Shown piece by piece: positions 16,904 to 25,859 of a stretch of 64,000 nt of DNA (its first letter is position 1; each line of letters begins with the position of its first letter). The notes beneath the pieces are model-generated. The model made no database searches. It was given only the letters and a program-made list of their open reading frames with translations, and was not told the DNA's origin. The position numbers and the translations under genes are program-made. The stretch is from contig NZ_JACSOI010000002.1 of assembly GCF_018728565.1 (NCBI RefSeq), positions 583,047 through 647,046 on the forward strand. Reading direction: 5' to 3'. The stretch is from Zobellia russellii. GTDB lineage: Bacteria > Bacteroidota > Bacteroidia > Flavobacteriales > Flavobacteriaceae.

Positions 16904-17881
16904 ATGAACGGTAGTGAAATATTTAAGATAAATACACAGAGCGAATTTGACGCCCAAGCTTTAAAAGTTTTTAGGCACCAGTATCGCACCAATGCCGTGT
17001 ACCAAGAATTTTGCTCCTATTTAGGTAAGTCCGATGCAAATGTTGATGAGGTTTACGCAATCCCCTTTTTACCCATTTCCTTTTTTAAATCGAAAGAAAT
17101 TATTTCTGGAGATAAGCACCCAGAAACAATTTTCACAAGTAGCGGCACTACCGGAAGCAACACCAGCAAACATTTTGTAAACCGGCTTTCTCTGTATGAG
17201 GAAAGTTTCAGACATGCATTTGAACTATTTTACGGTAAAGTTGAAGATTTTTGCGTTCTGGCCCTGTTACCTTCTTATCTGGAAAGAGAAGGCTCATCTC
17301 TTATTTATATGGTTGATGATATGATCAAGCAGAGCCAGCATCCGGATAGCGGCTTTTATCTTAACGACCTAAATGGTTTACGCAATAAACTGATCCAACT
17401 AGACGCAAACGGTCAAAAAATATTGCTTATTGGAGTTTCTTTTGCCCTTTTGGACATGGTTGAAACCAACACGCTAAAACTAAAGAACACCGTAATCATG
17501 GAAACGGGCGGCATGAAAGGCCGAAGAAAGGAACTTATTCGCGAAGAACTTCATTCTATCTTAAAAGAAGGCTTTGGCGTACCGGTCATACATTCTGAAT
17601 ATGGCATGACAGAACTATTATCCCAAGGCTATTCAAAAGGAAACGGTATTTTTGAAACTCCTCCTTGGATGAAAATCCTAATCCGCGATACGGAAGACCC
17701 ACTAGCCTACCAAGACCATAAAAAAACTGGAGGTATTAATGTTATAGATCTGGCAAATATTGATTCTTGTGCATTTATAGCTACGCAAGATTTAGGCAAG
17801 ACCTATGAAAACGGCACTTTTGAAGTATTGGGCCGTTTTGACCATTCCGATGTTAGAGGCTGTAATTTAATGGTATTTTAA
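16904..17881 (+). CDS. LuxE-like acyl-protein synthetase/acyltransferase
   Basis: The start is the ATG at 16904 (MNGSEIFKINTQ); the frame runs further upstream only through a TTG. The protein of about 325 residues belongs to the LuxE family of adenylate-forming enzymes, with FTSSGTTGSNTSKHFVN as the phosphate-binding motif, METGGMKGRRKEL and HSEYGMTELLSQGY. In luminous bacteria LuxE activates fatty acids for reduction by LuxC. Here no luxC, luxAB or other acyl-processing gene is nearby, so its acyl substrate and acceptor are unknown. It ends in a 4-nt convergent overlap with the following lipoprotein gene. Confidence 0.85.
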   Translation: MNGSEIFKINTQSEFDAQALKVFRHQYRTNAVYQEFCSYLGKSDANVDEVYAIPFLPISFFKSKEIISGDKHPETIFTSSGTTGSNTSKHFVNRLSLYEESFRHAFELFYGKVEDFCVLALLPSYLEREGSSLIYMVDDMIKQSQHPDSGFYLNDLNGLRNKLIQLDANGQKILLIGVSFALLDMVETNTLKLKNTVIMETGGMKGRRKELIREELHSILKEGFGVPVIHSEYGMTELLSQGYSKGNGIFETPPWMKILIRDTEDPLAYQDHKKTGGINVIDLANIDSCAFIATQDLGKTYENGTFEVLGRFDHSDVRGCNLMVF

Positions 17882-18408
17882 AGTCCCAATATTTTGGCAT
17901 CAACAAAGAATGTAGAGTTTACGTCAATCTCATGATCCATACTGATCAACTCATCAGTAACCGTATTCAACCTTAGGTTAAATTTGTCTTTTTTGATGTA
18001 CTCTTTTAAGTCTACGTCTATAACATCTACATCTAAAACATCACCAATATTTTCGTCTACTTCTTCTTTAGAAGCAATCATTATCTCATCAAGTCCCTCT
18101 GCGGAAATATAGATTTCTATAGATTCAAGAAAACTAAAATCACTATCGTCCGGAGAGGTAATCTCCAATTCCAACTTAGTTAGTTTAATTTCCTCAATAA
18201 GATCTTTGCGCGTATCGTTTACCTCAAACTGTGAATCAGAATTGGTCTCCATGTCCGGCGTGAACATATCAAAAGGAAGGTCTATACCTGCCGAAGATGG
18301 TATAGTTACTTGACTATTATAATCCAGATCAAATTTGGTAAGCTCGTCTAACTTATCACAAGAAGTCAGTGTAGCAAAAACGGTAAGAATCAACAAAAAT
18401 TTACGCAT
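17878..18408 (-). CDS. Hypothetical lipoprotein (176 aa)
   Basis: A signal peptide with lipobox LTSC at Cys17 (MRKFLLILTVFATLTSC) is followed by an acidic mature region rich in Asp, Glu and Ile with alternating strands (KLTKLELEITSPDDSDFSF, IEIYISAEGLDEIMIAS). No named family is recognised with confidence. It is probably anchored on the periplasmic face or in the outer membrane. It overlaps the end of the LuxE-like gene by 4 nt and lies downstream of tyrS with an 86-bp gap, so it might be read from the tyrS promoter. Confidence 0.75.
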   Translation of the reverse strand: MRKFLLILTVFATLTSCDKLDELTKFDLDYNSQVTIPSSAGIDLPFDMFTPDMETNSDSQFEVNDTRKDLIEEIKLTKLELEITSPDDSDFSFLESIEIYISAEGLDEIMIASKEEVDENIGDVLDVDVIDVDLKEYIKKDKFNLRLNTVTDELISMDHEIDVNSTFFVDAKILGL

Positions 18409-18494
18409 CTAATTCGGGTTTGAAAAATGTTACTGGCTACATAACGCTTTCCAAACCCGTTTTAGTCTACCTTTTATCTTAAAAAACGGCCGAA

Positions 18495-19790
18495 CTATTG
18501 TACCACTAAAACAAAATAGTTCTTTTTACCCCGCTGTAACAAAACAAATTTGCCGTTGATCAAGTCACTATCCGTAATAAGATAATCTGCTTTTACTTTT
18601 TCTTTATTTACAGAGATAGAATTCTGTTTCAGCTCCCTTCTTGCTTCACTGTTTGATGCTAAAAACCCCGTTTTATCCGCAAGTGCACCGATCATATCCA
18701 ATCCCGGAGTAAGCTCCATTTTAGAAATTTCGGCTTGTGGTACTCCGTCAAAAACATCTAAAAAAGTCTTTTCGTTCAAACCTTTTAAATCTTCCGAAGT
18801 AGACCGTCCAAAAAGAATGTTACTAGCCTTTTGAGCATTTTCCAAATCTTCCTGTGAGTGCACCATTACGGTAATTTCTTCGGCCAAACGCTTCTGCAAA
18901 GCACGCATATGCGGTGCTTCTTGGTGCTCTTTTATCAACTCTTCTATTTCTTCTTTGGAAAGAAACGTGAATATTTTAATGTACTTCTCAGCATCTACAT
19001 CTGAGGTATTCAACCAATATTGGTAAAATTTATAGGGTGAAGTCCTTTCGGAATCCAACCAAATATTACCTCCTTCGGTCTTTCCGAATTTAGTACCATC
19101 CGCTTTTGTAATCAACGGGCAGGTAAGCGCATAGCCTTTGCCCCCTCCTATTCTTCTTATTAGTTCCGTACCTGTGGTAATATTTCCCCACTGGTCACTA
19201 CCGCCCATTTGCAACGTACAATTATGGTTTTGGTACAAGTACAGAAAATCATACCCCTGTACCATTTGGTAGGTAAACTCAGTAAAGGACATTCCTTCCT
19301 TGGATTCCGCTGAAAGTCTCTTTTTAACCGAATCCTTGGCCATCATATAGTTTACGGTAATATGCTTGCCCACGTCCCTTATAAAATCCAGAAATGAAAA
19401 ATCTTTCATCCAGTCATAATTATTGACCAAGATGGCAGCATTGTCCCCATCACCATCAAAATCCAAAAACCGCGACAATTGTTCCTTTATAGCTTCTTGG
19501 TTATGACGGAGCGTAGGCTCGTCCAATAGATTACGCTCTGCTGATTTTCCGGAGGGATCACCTATCATACCCGTAGCACCACCAATAAGCGCATAAGGTT
19601 TATGGCCTGCCAATTGAAAATGACGCAACATCATTACCCCTACCAAATGGCCAATGTGCAAAGAATCTGCAGTAGGATCAATACCCACATAGGCAGATTG
19701 CATTTCGTTCATTAAATGTTCCTCGGTTCCCGGCATTGCGTCATGCAACATGCCTCTCCATTTTAATTCTTCTACAAAGTTTGAAGTCAT
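18495..19790 (-). CDS. tyrS: Tyrosyl-tRNA synthetase
   Basis: The 431-residue class I aminoacyl-tRNA synthetase has HIGH at residues 45-48 (SLHIGHLVG), the tyrosine-site sequence [11 protein letters not shown], and the KMSKS-equivalent KFGKT near residue 233. A C-terminal S4-like RNA-binding domain follows ([20 protein letters not shown]). Length and motifs match bacterial TyrRS. It charges tRNA-Tyr in the cytoplasm. Confidence 0.97.
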   Translation of the reverse strand: MTSNFVEELKWRGMLHDAMPGTEEHLMNEMQSAYVGIDPTADSLHIGHLVGVMMLRHFQLAGHKPYALIGGATGMIGDPSGKSAERNLLDEPTLRHNQEAIKEQLSRFLDFDGDGDNAAILVNNYDWMKDFSFLDFIRDVGKHITVNYMMAKDSVKKRLSAESKEGMSFTEFTYQMVQGYDFLYLYQNHNCTLQMGGSDQWGNITTGTELIRRIGGGKGYALTCPLITKADGTKFGKTEGGNIWLDSERTSPYKFYQYWLNTSDVDAEKYIKIFTFLSKEEIEELIKEHQEAPHMRALQKRLAEEITVMVHSQEDLENAQKASNILFGRSTSEDLKGLNEKTFLDVFDGVPQAEISKMELTPGLDMIGALADKTGFLASNSEARRELKQNSISVNKEKVKADYLITDSDLINGKFVLLQRGKKNYFVLVVQ

Positions 19791-19816
19791 GTCCGTCTAT
19801 TCTGTAAATTTAGCTG

Positions 19817-19824
19817 CAAATATA
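19817..19824 (-). promoter_or_regulatory. Predicted -7 box of tyrS
   Basis: Read on the minus strand, TATATTTG matches TAnnTTTG. It lies about 27 bp before the tyrS ATG, and a TTG is found 16 bp further upstream, slightly short of the usual spacing. Confidence 0.4.
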
Positions 19825-19881
19825 AAAGTAAATCGCCGCCCAACCCTTGAATAATACAGGAAATTATTCAGCGCTATTCGC

Positions 19882-19889
19882 TAACTTTG
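19882..19889 (+). promoter_or_regulatory. -7 box immediately before the reductase start codon
   Basis: TAACTTTG matches the Bacteroidota -7 consensus TAnnTTTG exactly and ends only 4 bp before the ATG at 19894. Transcription would start at or next to the start codon, giving a leaderless mRNA. No TTG sits at the usual -33 distance. Confidence 0.4.
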
Positions 19890-19893
19890 GAAC

Positions 19894-20901
19894 ATGATAT
19901 TGGTTACAGGAGGAACGGGGTTGGTAGGTTCGCATCTTTTATTGAAGTTGGTGCAGAGCGGCAGTTCCGTTAGGGCCATTCACAGAAAGCAAAGCAATCT
20001 GGAACGTGTGCGCAAAATTTTTGGGTATTACACAGATGACGCCCAAACCCTGTTTGATAAAATTGAATGGGTAGAGGCCGATATTATAGATATTCCCGCC
20101 TTGGAAATTGCTTTTGACCAGATTACCCACGTATACCACACAGCTGCCCTTATTTCATTTGACCCTCAAAACTTTGATACGCTAGAAAAAATAAATACAG
20201 AAGGAACCGCCAATATTGTAAACCTATGTATTGCCCATGGTGTACAAAAGCTATGTTATACCAGTACCATTGGCGCCATAGGAAGAACATTGGGAAGTGG
20301 CATGGCAGATGAAGAAAATGCGTGGACCCCTCGTGAAGCCAATGTATATGGACTTACCAAACAAGCAGCGGAAATGGAAGTCTGGCGCGGCTCCCAAGAA
20401 GGCTTGCCCGTAGTTATGGTCAACCCCGGGGTAATCATAGGTCCGGGATTCTGGCATAGCGGTAGTGGAGATTTGTTTACCATAGCAAAAAAAGGGTATC
20501 GGTTTTACCCTCCTGGTGGCACAGGCTTTATCACAGTGCATGACGTGATTAAAATGATGGCAACCTTAATGGATTCAGAAATCACCAACGAACGCTATAT
20601 TGCCGTAGCTGAAAATCTGACGTTCAAAGAGATTCTGACCAAAATAACTGCAGAGCTTGGCATAAAACCGCCATCCGTGCAACTAAAGTATTGGCAACTT
20701 GAAATAGGAAGATGGTTAGATTGGCTAAAAAACCTATTCTTTAAAAACGGAAGGAGAATCACCAAAAACTCTATTCATTCCTTAAGGCACCGAGAAATAT
20801 ACAACAATCAAAAAATAAAAAACGCCTTAAACTTTGAATTTGAGGCGTTGGATGAAACCATTTCTTTATGTTGTCAAAAATTTAAGGAAGAGTATCATTA
20901 G
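19894..20901 (+). CDS. NAD(P)-dependent epimerase/reductase (extended SDR)
   Basis: The 335-residue extended short-chain dehydrogenase has the dinucleotide motif GGTGLVG at residues 6-12, the acidic EADIIDI site, the catalytic Ser in YTSTIGAIG and the YxxxK motif in VYGLTKQAAE. It resembles the dihydroflavonol-4-reductase-like group. The substrate cannot be told from the sequence. The 3' end overlaps the convergent DUF4296 gene by 20 nt, and a -7 box touches the start codon. Confidence 0.85.
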   Translation: MILVTGGTGLVGSHLLLKLVQSGSSVRAIHRKQSNLERVRKIFGYYTDDAQTLFDKIEWVEADIIDIPALEIAFDQITHVYHTAALISFDPQNFDTLEKINTEGTANIVNLCIAHGVQKLCYTSTIGAIGRTLGSGMADEENAWTPREANVYGLTKQAAEMEVWRGSQEGLPVVMVNPGVIIGPGFWHSGSGDLFTIAKKGYRFYPPGGTGFITVHDVIKMMATLMDSEITNERYIAVAENLTFKEILTKITAELGIKPPSVQLKYWQLEIGRWLDWLKNLFFKNGRRITKNSIHSLRHREIYNNQKIKNALNFEFEALDETISLCCQKFKEEYH

Positions 20902-21301
20902 CTTTGGCCTTTGCTTTTTTCCTTTCTAATTTTTCCTTGGCCACTCTAAGACTATCGTTCACCTTTTTCTGCTCTTCCAAAACCTTGGCCTCAGACTCAA
21001 GGTTAGCCTCTACTTCCTTATAAATTTTTTCGTATTCCACAGGTAGCGAAGCGTAATAGCGATCACTTTCTACCAGTTGCAAACTATCTATATTGTACTT
21101 TTCAAAAATATAGTCCATAGGCTCTACATCATTGTCCCTGAGCACCTGCATATTAGTTGTTTTGGCAGCGTTTACTACGGCCAAGTCCTGAAGAATGGCC
21201 ACCATTTGCTCCCTTGGAATAAGGTTTTCAGGCTTTTCCAAAAGCTGCTCATTACAGGATATAATCGTAAAAAATACCAGAACCGCTGCTAACTTCTTCA
21301 T
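20882..21301 (-). CDS. DUF4296 lipoprotein
   Basis: The 139-residue lipoprotein has lipobox IISC (Cys16). A DUF4296 domain follows: PENLIPREQMVAILQDLAVV and KYNIDSLQLVESDRYYASLP. A charged helical tail rich in Lys and Glu ends it. The family is restricted to Bacteroidota and its function is unknown. It starts 1 bp after the pyrC-like stop in the same direction, so the three genes from the glycosyltransferase to this one form an operon, with DUF4296 last. Confidence 0.85.
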   Translation of the reverse strand: MKKLAAVLVFFTIISCNEQLLEKPENLIPREQMVAILQDLAVVNAAKTTNMQVLRDNDVEPMDYIFEKYNIDSLQLVESDRYYASLPVEYEKIYKEVEANLESEAKVLEEQKKVNDSLRVAKEKLERKKAKAKANDTLP

Positions 21302-21302
21302 A

Positions 21303-22637
21303 TTATCTGTTGAATGTTAATCGCCTTGCATTGCGCTCTGGAGAAAAATTTCCGTTTTCATAGGCCAAGTGACCGTTAACAAATGTGTGCGTCACGGAAG
21401 ACTTAAAGGTAGTGCCTTCAAACGGAGACCATTTGCATTTGTACGCTATATTCTCTTTTGTTACTTGGTAAGGAGCGTTCATATCTACCACTACCAAATC
21501 TGCAAAATAGCCCTCTCTAATATAGCCTCTTTTTTCAATCTGAAATAGTATAGCGGGATTATGACACATTTTCTGCACCACTTTTTCTACGGAAATCACA
21601 TTCTCATGCACTTTATCCAATAAAGCGGTGAGTGCATGTTGTACCAATGGACCGCCCGATGGCGCTTTGGTATACACGTTATCTTTTTCACTTAATAAAT
21701 GGGGGGCGTGATCCGTTGCTATAACATCCAAACGGTCATTCAACAATGCTTTCCACAACTGGTCCCTATCCGCTGCCGTTTTCACTGCAGGATTCCATTT
21801 GATCAAAGTGCCCTTGGTATCATAATCCGCTTCTGAGAACCATAAATGATGCACACAGACCTCTGCTGTAATTTTCTTCTGCTCCAACGGAATATCGTTC
21901 CTGAACAAATCTGTTTCCTTTCCGGTAGACAAATGAAAAACATGTAGACGGGCACCTGTTTTTTTAGCTAATGCCACAGCCTTTGAAGAAGAAAGATAAC
22001 AAGCCTCTTCACTTCTTATAATAGGATGGTATTTTACGGGAATATCATCTCCAAACTTTTCTTTATACTCGGCAAGGTTTCTTTTAATGGTTCCCTCATC
22101 TTCACAATGTGCAGAGATAACCATTTCTGTATTTCTAAAAATCTTCTCGATTACTTCCTCATTATCTACCAGCATATTACCTGTGGAAGACCCCAAAAAG
22201 AGTTTTACACCTGAACAGGCGTTTTTATCCAATCGTTTTAATTCTTCCAAATTATCATTAGTACCTCCAAAAGGAAATGAATAATTGGCAAAACTGGACT
22301 TGGCACCCATTTGAAATTTTTCCTCTAACTTTTCTATGGTAGTAGTTTGCGGATTGGTATTGGGCTGCTCCATATAAGTTGTGATTCCACCAGCTACGGC
22401 AGCTCTACTTTCGGAGGAGATATCTCCCTTATGCGTAAGGCCCGGCTCTCTAAAATGCACCTGATCATCTATAACTCCCGGTAAAAGGTATTTACCCTCG
22501 ATATCTATAATTTTAGCGGTATCATCAGAAATATTAGCTTCAATTTTCATGATAATATCATCCTGAAGCAAAACATCGCTCTCAAAAATCGAGTTCTCGT
22601 TTACGATTTTGGCATTCTTTATCAATATTTTTCCCAT
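21303..22637 (-). CDS. pyrC: Dihydroorotase (amidohydrolase family), altered HxH motif
   Basis: The 444-residue amidohydrolase matches dihydroorotase of pyrimidine synthesis, with HFREPGLTHKGDISSES, GVKLFLGSSTGN (the Lys that is normally carboxylated), VISAHCEDE, RLHVFHLST and VIATDHAPH. The usual D-x-H-x-H metal motif reads D-D-Q-V-H here: codon CAG at 22461-22463 encodes Gln59 in place of the first His. Other ligands look intact. This may be a lineage variant that is still active, or a paralog with another cyclic amide substrate. It sits between the glycosyltransferase (1-bp gap) and DUF4296 genes in an operon. Confidence 0.88.
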   Translation of the reverse strand: MGKILIKNAKIVNENSIFESDVLLQDDIIMKIEANISDDTAKIIDIEGKYLLPGVIDDQVHFREPGLTHKGDISSESRAAVAGGITTYMEQPNTNPQTTTIEKLEEKFQMGAKSSFANYSFPFGGTNDNLEELKRLDKNACSGVKLFLGSSTGNMLVDNEEVIEKIFRNTEMVISAHCEDEGTIKRNLAEYKEKFGDDIPVKYHPIIRSEEACYLSSSKAVALAKKTGARLHVFHLSTGKETDLFRNDIPLEQKKITAEVCVHHLWFSEADYDTKGTLIKWNPAVKTAADRDQLWKALLNDRLDVIATDHAPHLLSEKDNVYTKAPSGGPLVQHALTALLDKVHENVISVEKVVQKMCHNPAILFQIEKRGYIREGYFADLVVVDMNAPYQVTKENIAYKCKWSPFEGTTFKSSVTHTFVNGHLAYENGNFSPERNARRLTFNR

Positions 22638-22638
22638 A

Positions 22639-23367
22639 CTAAAATCTAGATTTTTGAAACATACTGCGCATTTTCATCATAAAAACGCCAACGATGGCTT
22701 CATTGATAATTGATGACGACATTTTTGATTTTCCCCTTACTCTATCTCTAAATATGATAGACACTTCCTCAATCTTATAATTTTTTAGATACGCTCTAAA
22801 TTTCATTTCAATCTGAAAAGCATACCCTATAAACCGTACGGAATCTAGACTTATATTTTCTAGAACATGACGTCTATAGACTACAAAGCCAGCAGTAGGG
22901 TCATGAACACGCATTCCCGTTATCATCTTTACATAAAAAGAAGCACCATAAGAAAGTAACACCCTATACAAAGGCCAATCTACCACGTTAACTCCTTTTT
23001 TATAACGTGAACCTACAACTACATCCGCACCATTGGCACATGCCCTATAAAGCCTTAACAAATCTTCTGGATTATGAGAAAAATCGGCATCCATTTCAAA
23101 AATGTAGTCATATCCTTTTGCAATGGCCCATTTAAAACCGTGTATATAAGCTGTACCCAAACCGGATTTTTGCTTTCTGACCTCTAAAAAAAGTCTTCCG
23201 GAAAATTCCTGTTGCAACTCTATTACTTTTGCAGAAGTGCCATCCGGCGAGTTGTCATCTACTATAAGAACATGAAAATCTTTACTGAGACCAAAGACCG
23301 CTTTAATAATAGCTTCTATATTCTCTATCTCATTGTAAGTGGGGATAATAACTAGGCTGTCTGACAC
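22639..23367 (-). CDS. Polyprenol-phosphate mannosyltransferase (GT2, DPM1-like)
   Basis: The 242-residue family 2 glycosyltransferase has IIPTYNEIENIEAII, VDDNSPDGTSAKV (nucleotide-binding Asp residues), MDADFSHNPEDLLRL (DxD-like motif) and GSRYKKGVNVVDWPL, the pattern of dolichol-phosphate mannose synthases. It lacks a C-terminal membrane domain. It makes a polyprenyl-phosphate sugar that GT39-type transferases use, and a GT39 gene is encoded divergently next door. The start codon is GTG at 23367; no ATG is suitably placed. Confidence 0.92.
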   Translation of the reverse strand: MSDSLVIIPTYNEIENIEAIIKAVFGLSKDFHVLIVDDNSPDGTSAKVIELQQEFSGRLFLEVRKQKSGLGTAYIHGFKWAIAKGYDYIFEMDADFSHNPEDLLRLYRACANGADVVVGSRYKKGVNVVDWPLYRVLLSYGASFYVKMITGMRVHDPTAGFVVYRRHVLENISLDSVRFIGYAFQIEMKFRAYLKNYKIEEVSIIFRDRVRGKSKMSSSIINEAIVGVFMMKMRSMFQKSRF

Positions 23368-23386
23368 GGATTCGCTTGAATTTTGA

Positions 23387-23394
23387 CAAAAATA
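23387..23394 (-). promoter_or_regulatory. Predicted -7 box of the glycosyltransferase-pyrC-DUF4296 operon
   Basis: On the minus strand TATTTTTG matches TAnnTTTG, about 20 bp before the GTG start. A TTG lies 16 bp further upstream. Confidence 0.4.
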
Positions 23395-23470
23395 ACATTT
23401 TAAAAGTCTCCAAAAAATGCCAAATATGGAATTGTGAAATTTTTAAAGGTCGGCTATCTATCAGAATTCG

Positions 23471-23478
23471 TAATTTTG
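23471..23478 (+). promoter_or_regulatory. Predicted -7 box of the GT39 operon
   Basis: TAATTTTG matches TAnnTTTG, 51 bp before the ATG at 23530. No clear TTG at the -33 position. Confidence 0.35.
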
Positions 23479-23529
23479 AGCGTTCTAACAACAATAGACC
23501 TAGCCTCTATTTGAGACACCAACTAAAGA

Positions 23530-25197
23530 ATGAAGTCTAAACTGCCACGAATTTTTCTAATCTTACTAGGTATAGGTTTTTTATTAAACCTGCTTCAATC
23601 CTATTTTACCCCTCTTATTTTTGACGAGGCATATTACTGGCATTTTGCGCAAAACATGGCATGGGGCTATTTTGACCACCCTTCTATGGTTGCCGTTCTC
23701 ATTAAAATTAGCAGTTTCTTTTCTAACGGCGAGCTGGGAGTTAGATTTATGAGTTGCATTCTTTCGTCTGCCACTTTATTCATTCTTTGGAACATTGTAG
23801 ACCACCCTAAAAAGAAGGACTATGTGGTTCACTTCTTTGTACTGGTCTATTCCATGACGCTTTTGAACGCCTATGGCTTTTTGACCCTGCCGGATACCCC
23901 GTTGCTATTCTTTACCGCATTGTTATTATACGTTTACAAGCGGTTTATTGAAAAACCAGACCTATTTTGGGGTATTGTCATGGGCATTACCATGGCTGGA
24001 TTAATGTACAGCAAGTATCATGCGGCCTTGGTCATCATATTTATACTGCTTTCCAATCTAAAATTGGTTTTAAACAAATATGCATGGCTTTCTGTCATTG
24101 TTGCCTTACTCTGCTATGTACCACATTTTATCTGGTTGTACGAGAATGAATTTGTTACCATAAACTATCATCTCTTTGACCGTCCTAACGACCCTTACAG
24201 CTTTAATAAGTATACATTAGGGTATTTTGTAAATCTTGTGGCCATCTTTGGTTTTACCTTTCCATGGATTTACTGGGGCCTTTTTAAAGCTAAAGCAAGC
24301 GACAAGTTTACCAGAGCCCTCCTCTTTTTAATTTTTGGAGTGCTTATTTTCTTCTTTATCTCAAGCTTCAATAGAAGGATTCAGACCCAGTGGATTATTG
24401 TAATCTCTATTCCGCTTATAATTGTTGTTTTCCGTTTTATGATGGAAAATGAAATTGCAAAAAAATGGATATACAGAATGGGCCTTGTAAATATCGCTAT
24501 TATTCTCTTTCTAAGGGCGGGACTTATTTATGAACCTATGTCTCCCATTTATTATGAGACCCATGGCAATATTGAACTGATTAAAGACGTAACGGACAAG
24601 GTAGGCAATACGCCTTTGGTGTTTGAGAACTCATATCGTAACGCTCCCATGTTCGCTTTTTATTCCGGTAATGACACCTATTCCCTTAATAACGAAAGTT
24701 ACAGGCTCAATCAATACTCTATTGATGATTCCGAATCTAAAGTACAGCACAAAAAAATACTGTATCTATCTAAGCGCTCCTCTGATGCCGAACTTACCTT
24801 TACAAAAAGTGATGGCACCAAAATGTATGGCAAATACATAGACAATTTTGAAACTTTTAGAAAACTCAGAACCCTACTGGAAGGGCCCATAAGTTTTGAT
24901 TTTGAGCAGGAGCAGACTTTTGAGCTATACAATCCGTACGATTTTGATATAGACCTAAATAAGCTCAGGTTTAATGTGGCTTACATGAACGCCTCTAAAA
25001 AAGTAAAGGACCGTTTGCCCATTAAGGCCCAGTTAAAAAATTCTTCGGTTACACATATTAAAGCTAAGGATACACTTACCTATACCTTTAAATTTCCAAA
25101 GCCCAGAAAATTAAATGATCCAAAATACGTTAGAATAGGTATAATGGAGAACGGACTCAACTATGGTATTAACGGACGAAACACAAAACTAAAATAA
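23530..25197 (+). CDS. Glycosyltransferase family 39 membrane protein (PMT/ArnT-like)
   Basis: The 555-residue protein has about ten or more hydrophobic helices in its first 350 residues and a soluble C-terminal domain. The first periplasmic loop has the acidic catalytic motif FDEAYYW followed by GYFDHPSM, as in ArnT-like GT39 enzymes that use polyprenyl-phosphate sugars. The donor could be made by the divergent DPM1-like enzyme. Its stop overlaps the next start by one base (TAATG), so the two are translationally coupled. The acceptor is unknown; protein O-mannosylation or a cell-surface glycan is possible. Confidence 0.87.
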   Translation: MKSKLPRIFLILLGIGFLLNLLQSYFTPLIFDEAYYWHFAQNMAWGYFDHPSMVAVLIKISSFFSNGELGVRFMSCILSSATLFILWNIVDHPKKKDYVVHFFVLVYSMTLLNAYGFLTLPDTPLLFFTALLLYVYKRFIEKPDLFWGIVMGITMAGLMYSKYHAALVIIFILLSNLKLVLNKYAWLSVIVALLCYVPHFIWLYENEFVTINYHLFDRPNDPYSFNKYTLGYFVNLVAIFGFTFPWIYWGLFKAKASDKFTRALLFLIFGVLIFFFISSFNRRIQTQWIIVISIPLIIVVFRFMMENEIAKKWIYRMGLVNIAIILFLRAGLIYEPMSPIYYETHGNIELIKDVTDKVGNTPLVFENSYRNAPMFAFYSGNDTYSLNNESYRLNQYSIDDSESKVQHKKILYLSKRSSDAELTFTKSDGTKMYGKYIDNFETFRKLRTLLEGPISFDFEQEQTFELYNPYDFDIDLNKLRFNVAYMNASKKVKDRLPIKAQLKNSSVTHIKAKDTLTYTFKFPKPRKLNDPKYVRIGIMENGLNYGINGRNTKLK

Positions 25198-25853
25198 TGG
25201 AACCCATATTACGAACTGCCGGCACTGCCGATTGGATTACCATTATACTCATAAGCAGTATTTTATTTTTAGTACTGGCAAAAGGATTGTTCTATAGCCG
25301 TTTTCTAAATTTCATAATACTTCCTTTCAACAACAAGTACATCTTTATGTACAGTAAAAAGGAAAAGTTGATGAATTGGTTCCATATATTCTTTACCATT
25401 TTCCAGGTTATTAATTTTTCATTGTTCGTTTACATGGCGCGGCAAATTTTGAGAGGTGATACCAATGATGCATACCCGTTCATGTACCCCATAATCTTAG
25501 CCAGTATTTTAGGGTTTATTGTCGTAAAAATAATCTTACAGCTAGGCAATGGGTTCATTTTTGGTTCCGGGAAGACCATTGGAGAACTTATTTTTAAAAA
25601 ATTATCCTACCTAAATTATAGTGGAATTATCATGTTTTTGGCCAACGTAATTCTGGCTTACGTAGCGCAGGGCTCGGAAGTTGTGGTCTATATAGCCATA
25701 CTTTTAATCCTCCTCATAAATGTAATCGGGTGGGTTACAGTGTTAAGGAATCACCAAAAATTTATCACTTCCTACTTTTTCTATTTTATTTTGTACCTTT
25801 GCGCTCTCGAAATTTCCCCGTTTGTTATCATTGGCAGTTATCTTAAACAATAG
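25197..25853 (+). CDS. DUF4271 membrane protein
   Basis: The 218-residue protein has about six transmembrane helices (WITIILISSILFLVLAKGLF, FHIFFTIFQVINFSLFVYMA and others). It matches the Bacteroidota DUF4271 family, which in this phylum is habitually found just before a uroporphyrinogen-III synthase-like gene, as here. Function unknown. Start overlaps the GT39 stop. Confidence 0.82.
   Translation: MEPILRTAGTADWITIILISSILFLVLAKGLFYSRFLNFIILPFNNKYIFMYSKKEKLMNWFHIFFTIFQVINFSLFVYMARQILRGDTNDAYPFMYPIILASILGFIVVKIILQLGNGFIFGSGKTIGELIFKKLSYLNYSGIIMFLANVILAYVAQGSEVVVYIAILLILLINVIGWVTVLRNHQKFITSYFFYFILYLCALEISPFVIIGSYLKQ
25794..25801 (+). promoter_or_regulatory. Internal -7 box before the HemD-like gene
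   Basis: TACCTTTG, an exact TAnnTTTG match, lies inside the 3' end of the DUF4271 gene, 59 bp before the HemD-like start. It could give that gene its own promoter. Confidence 0.35.
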
Positions 25854-25859
25854 GTTTAT

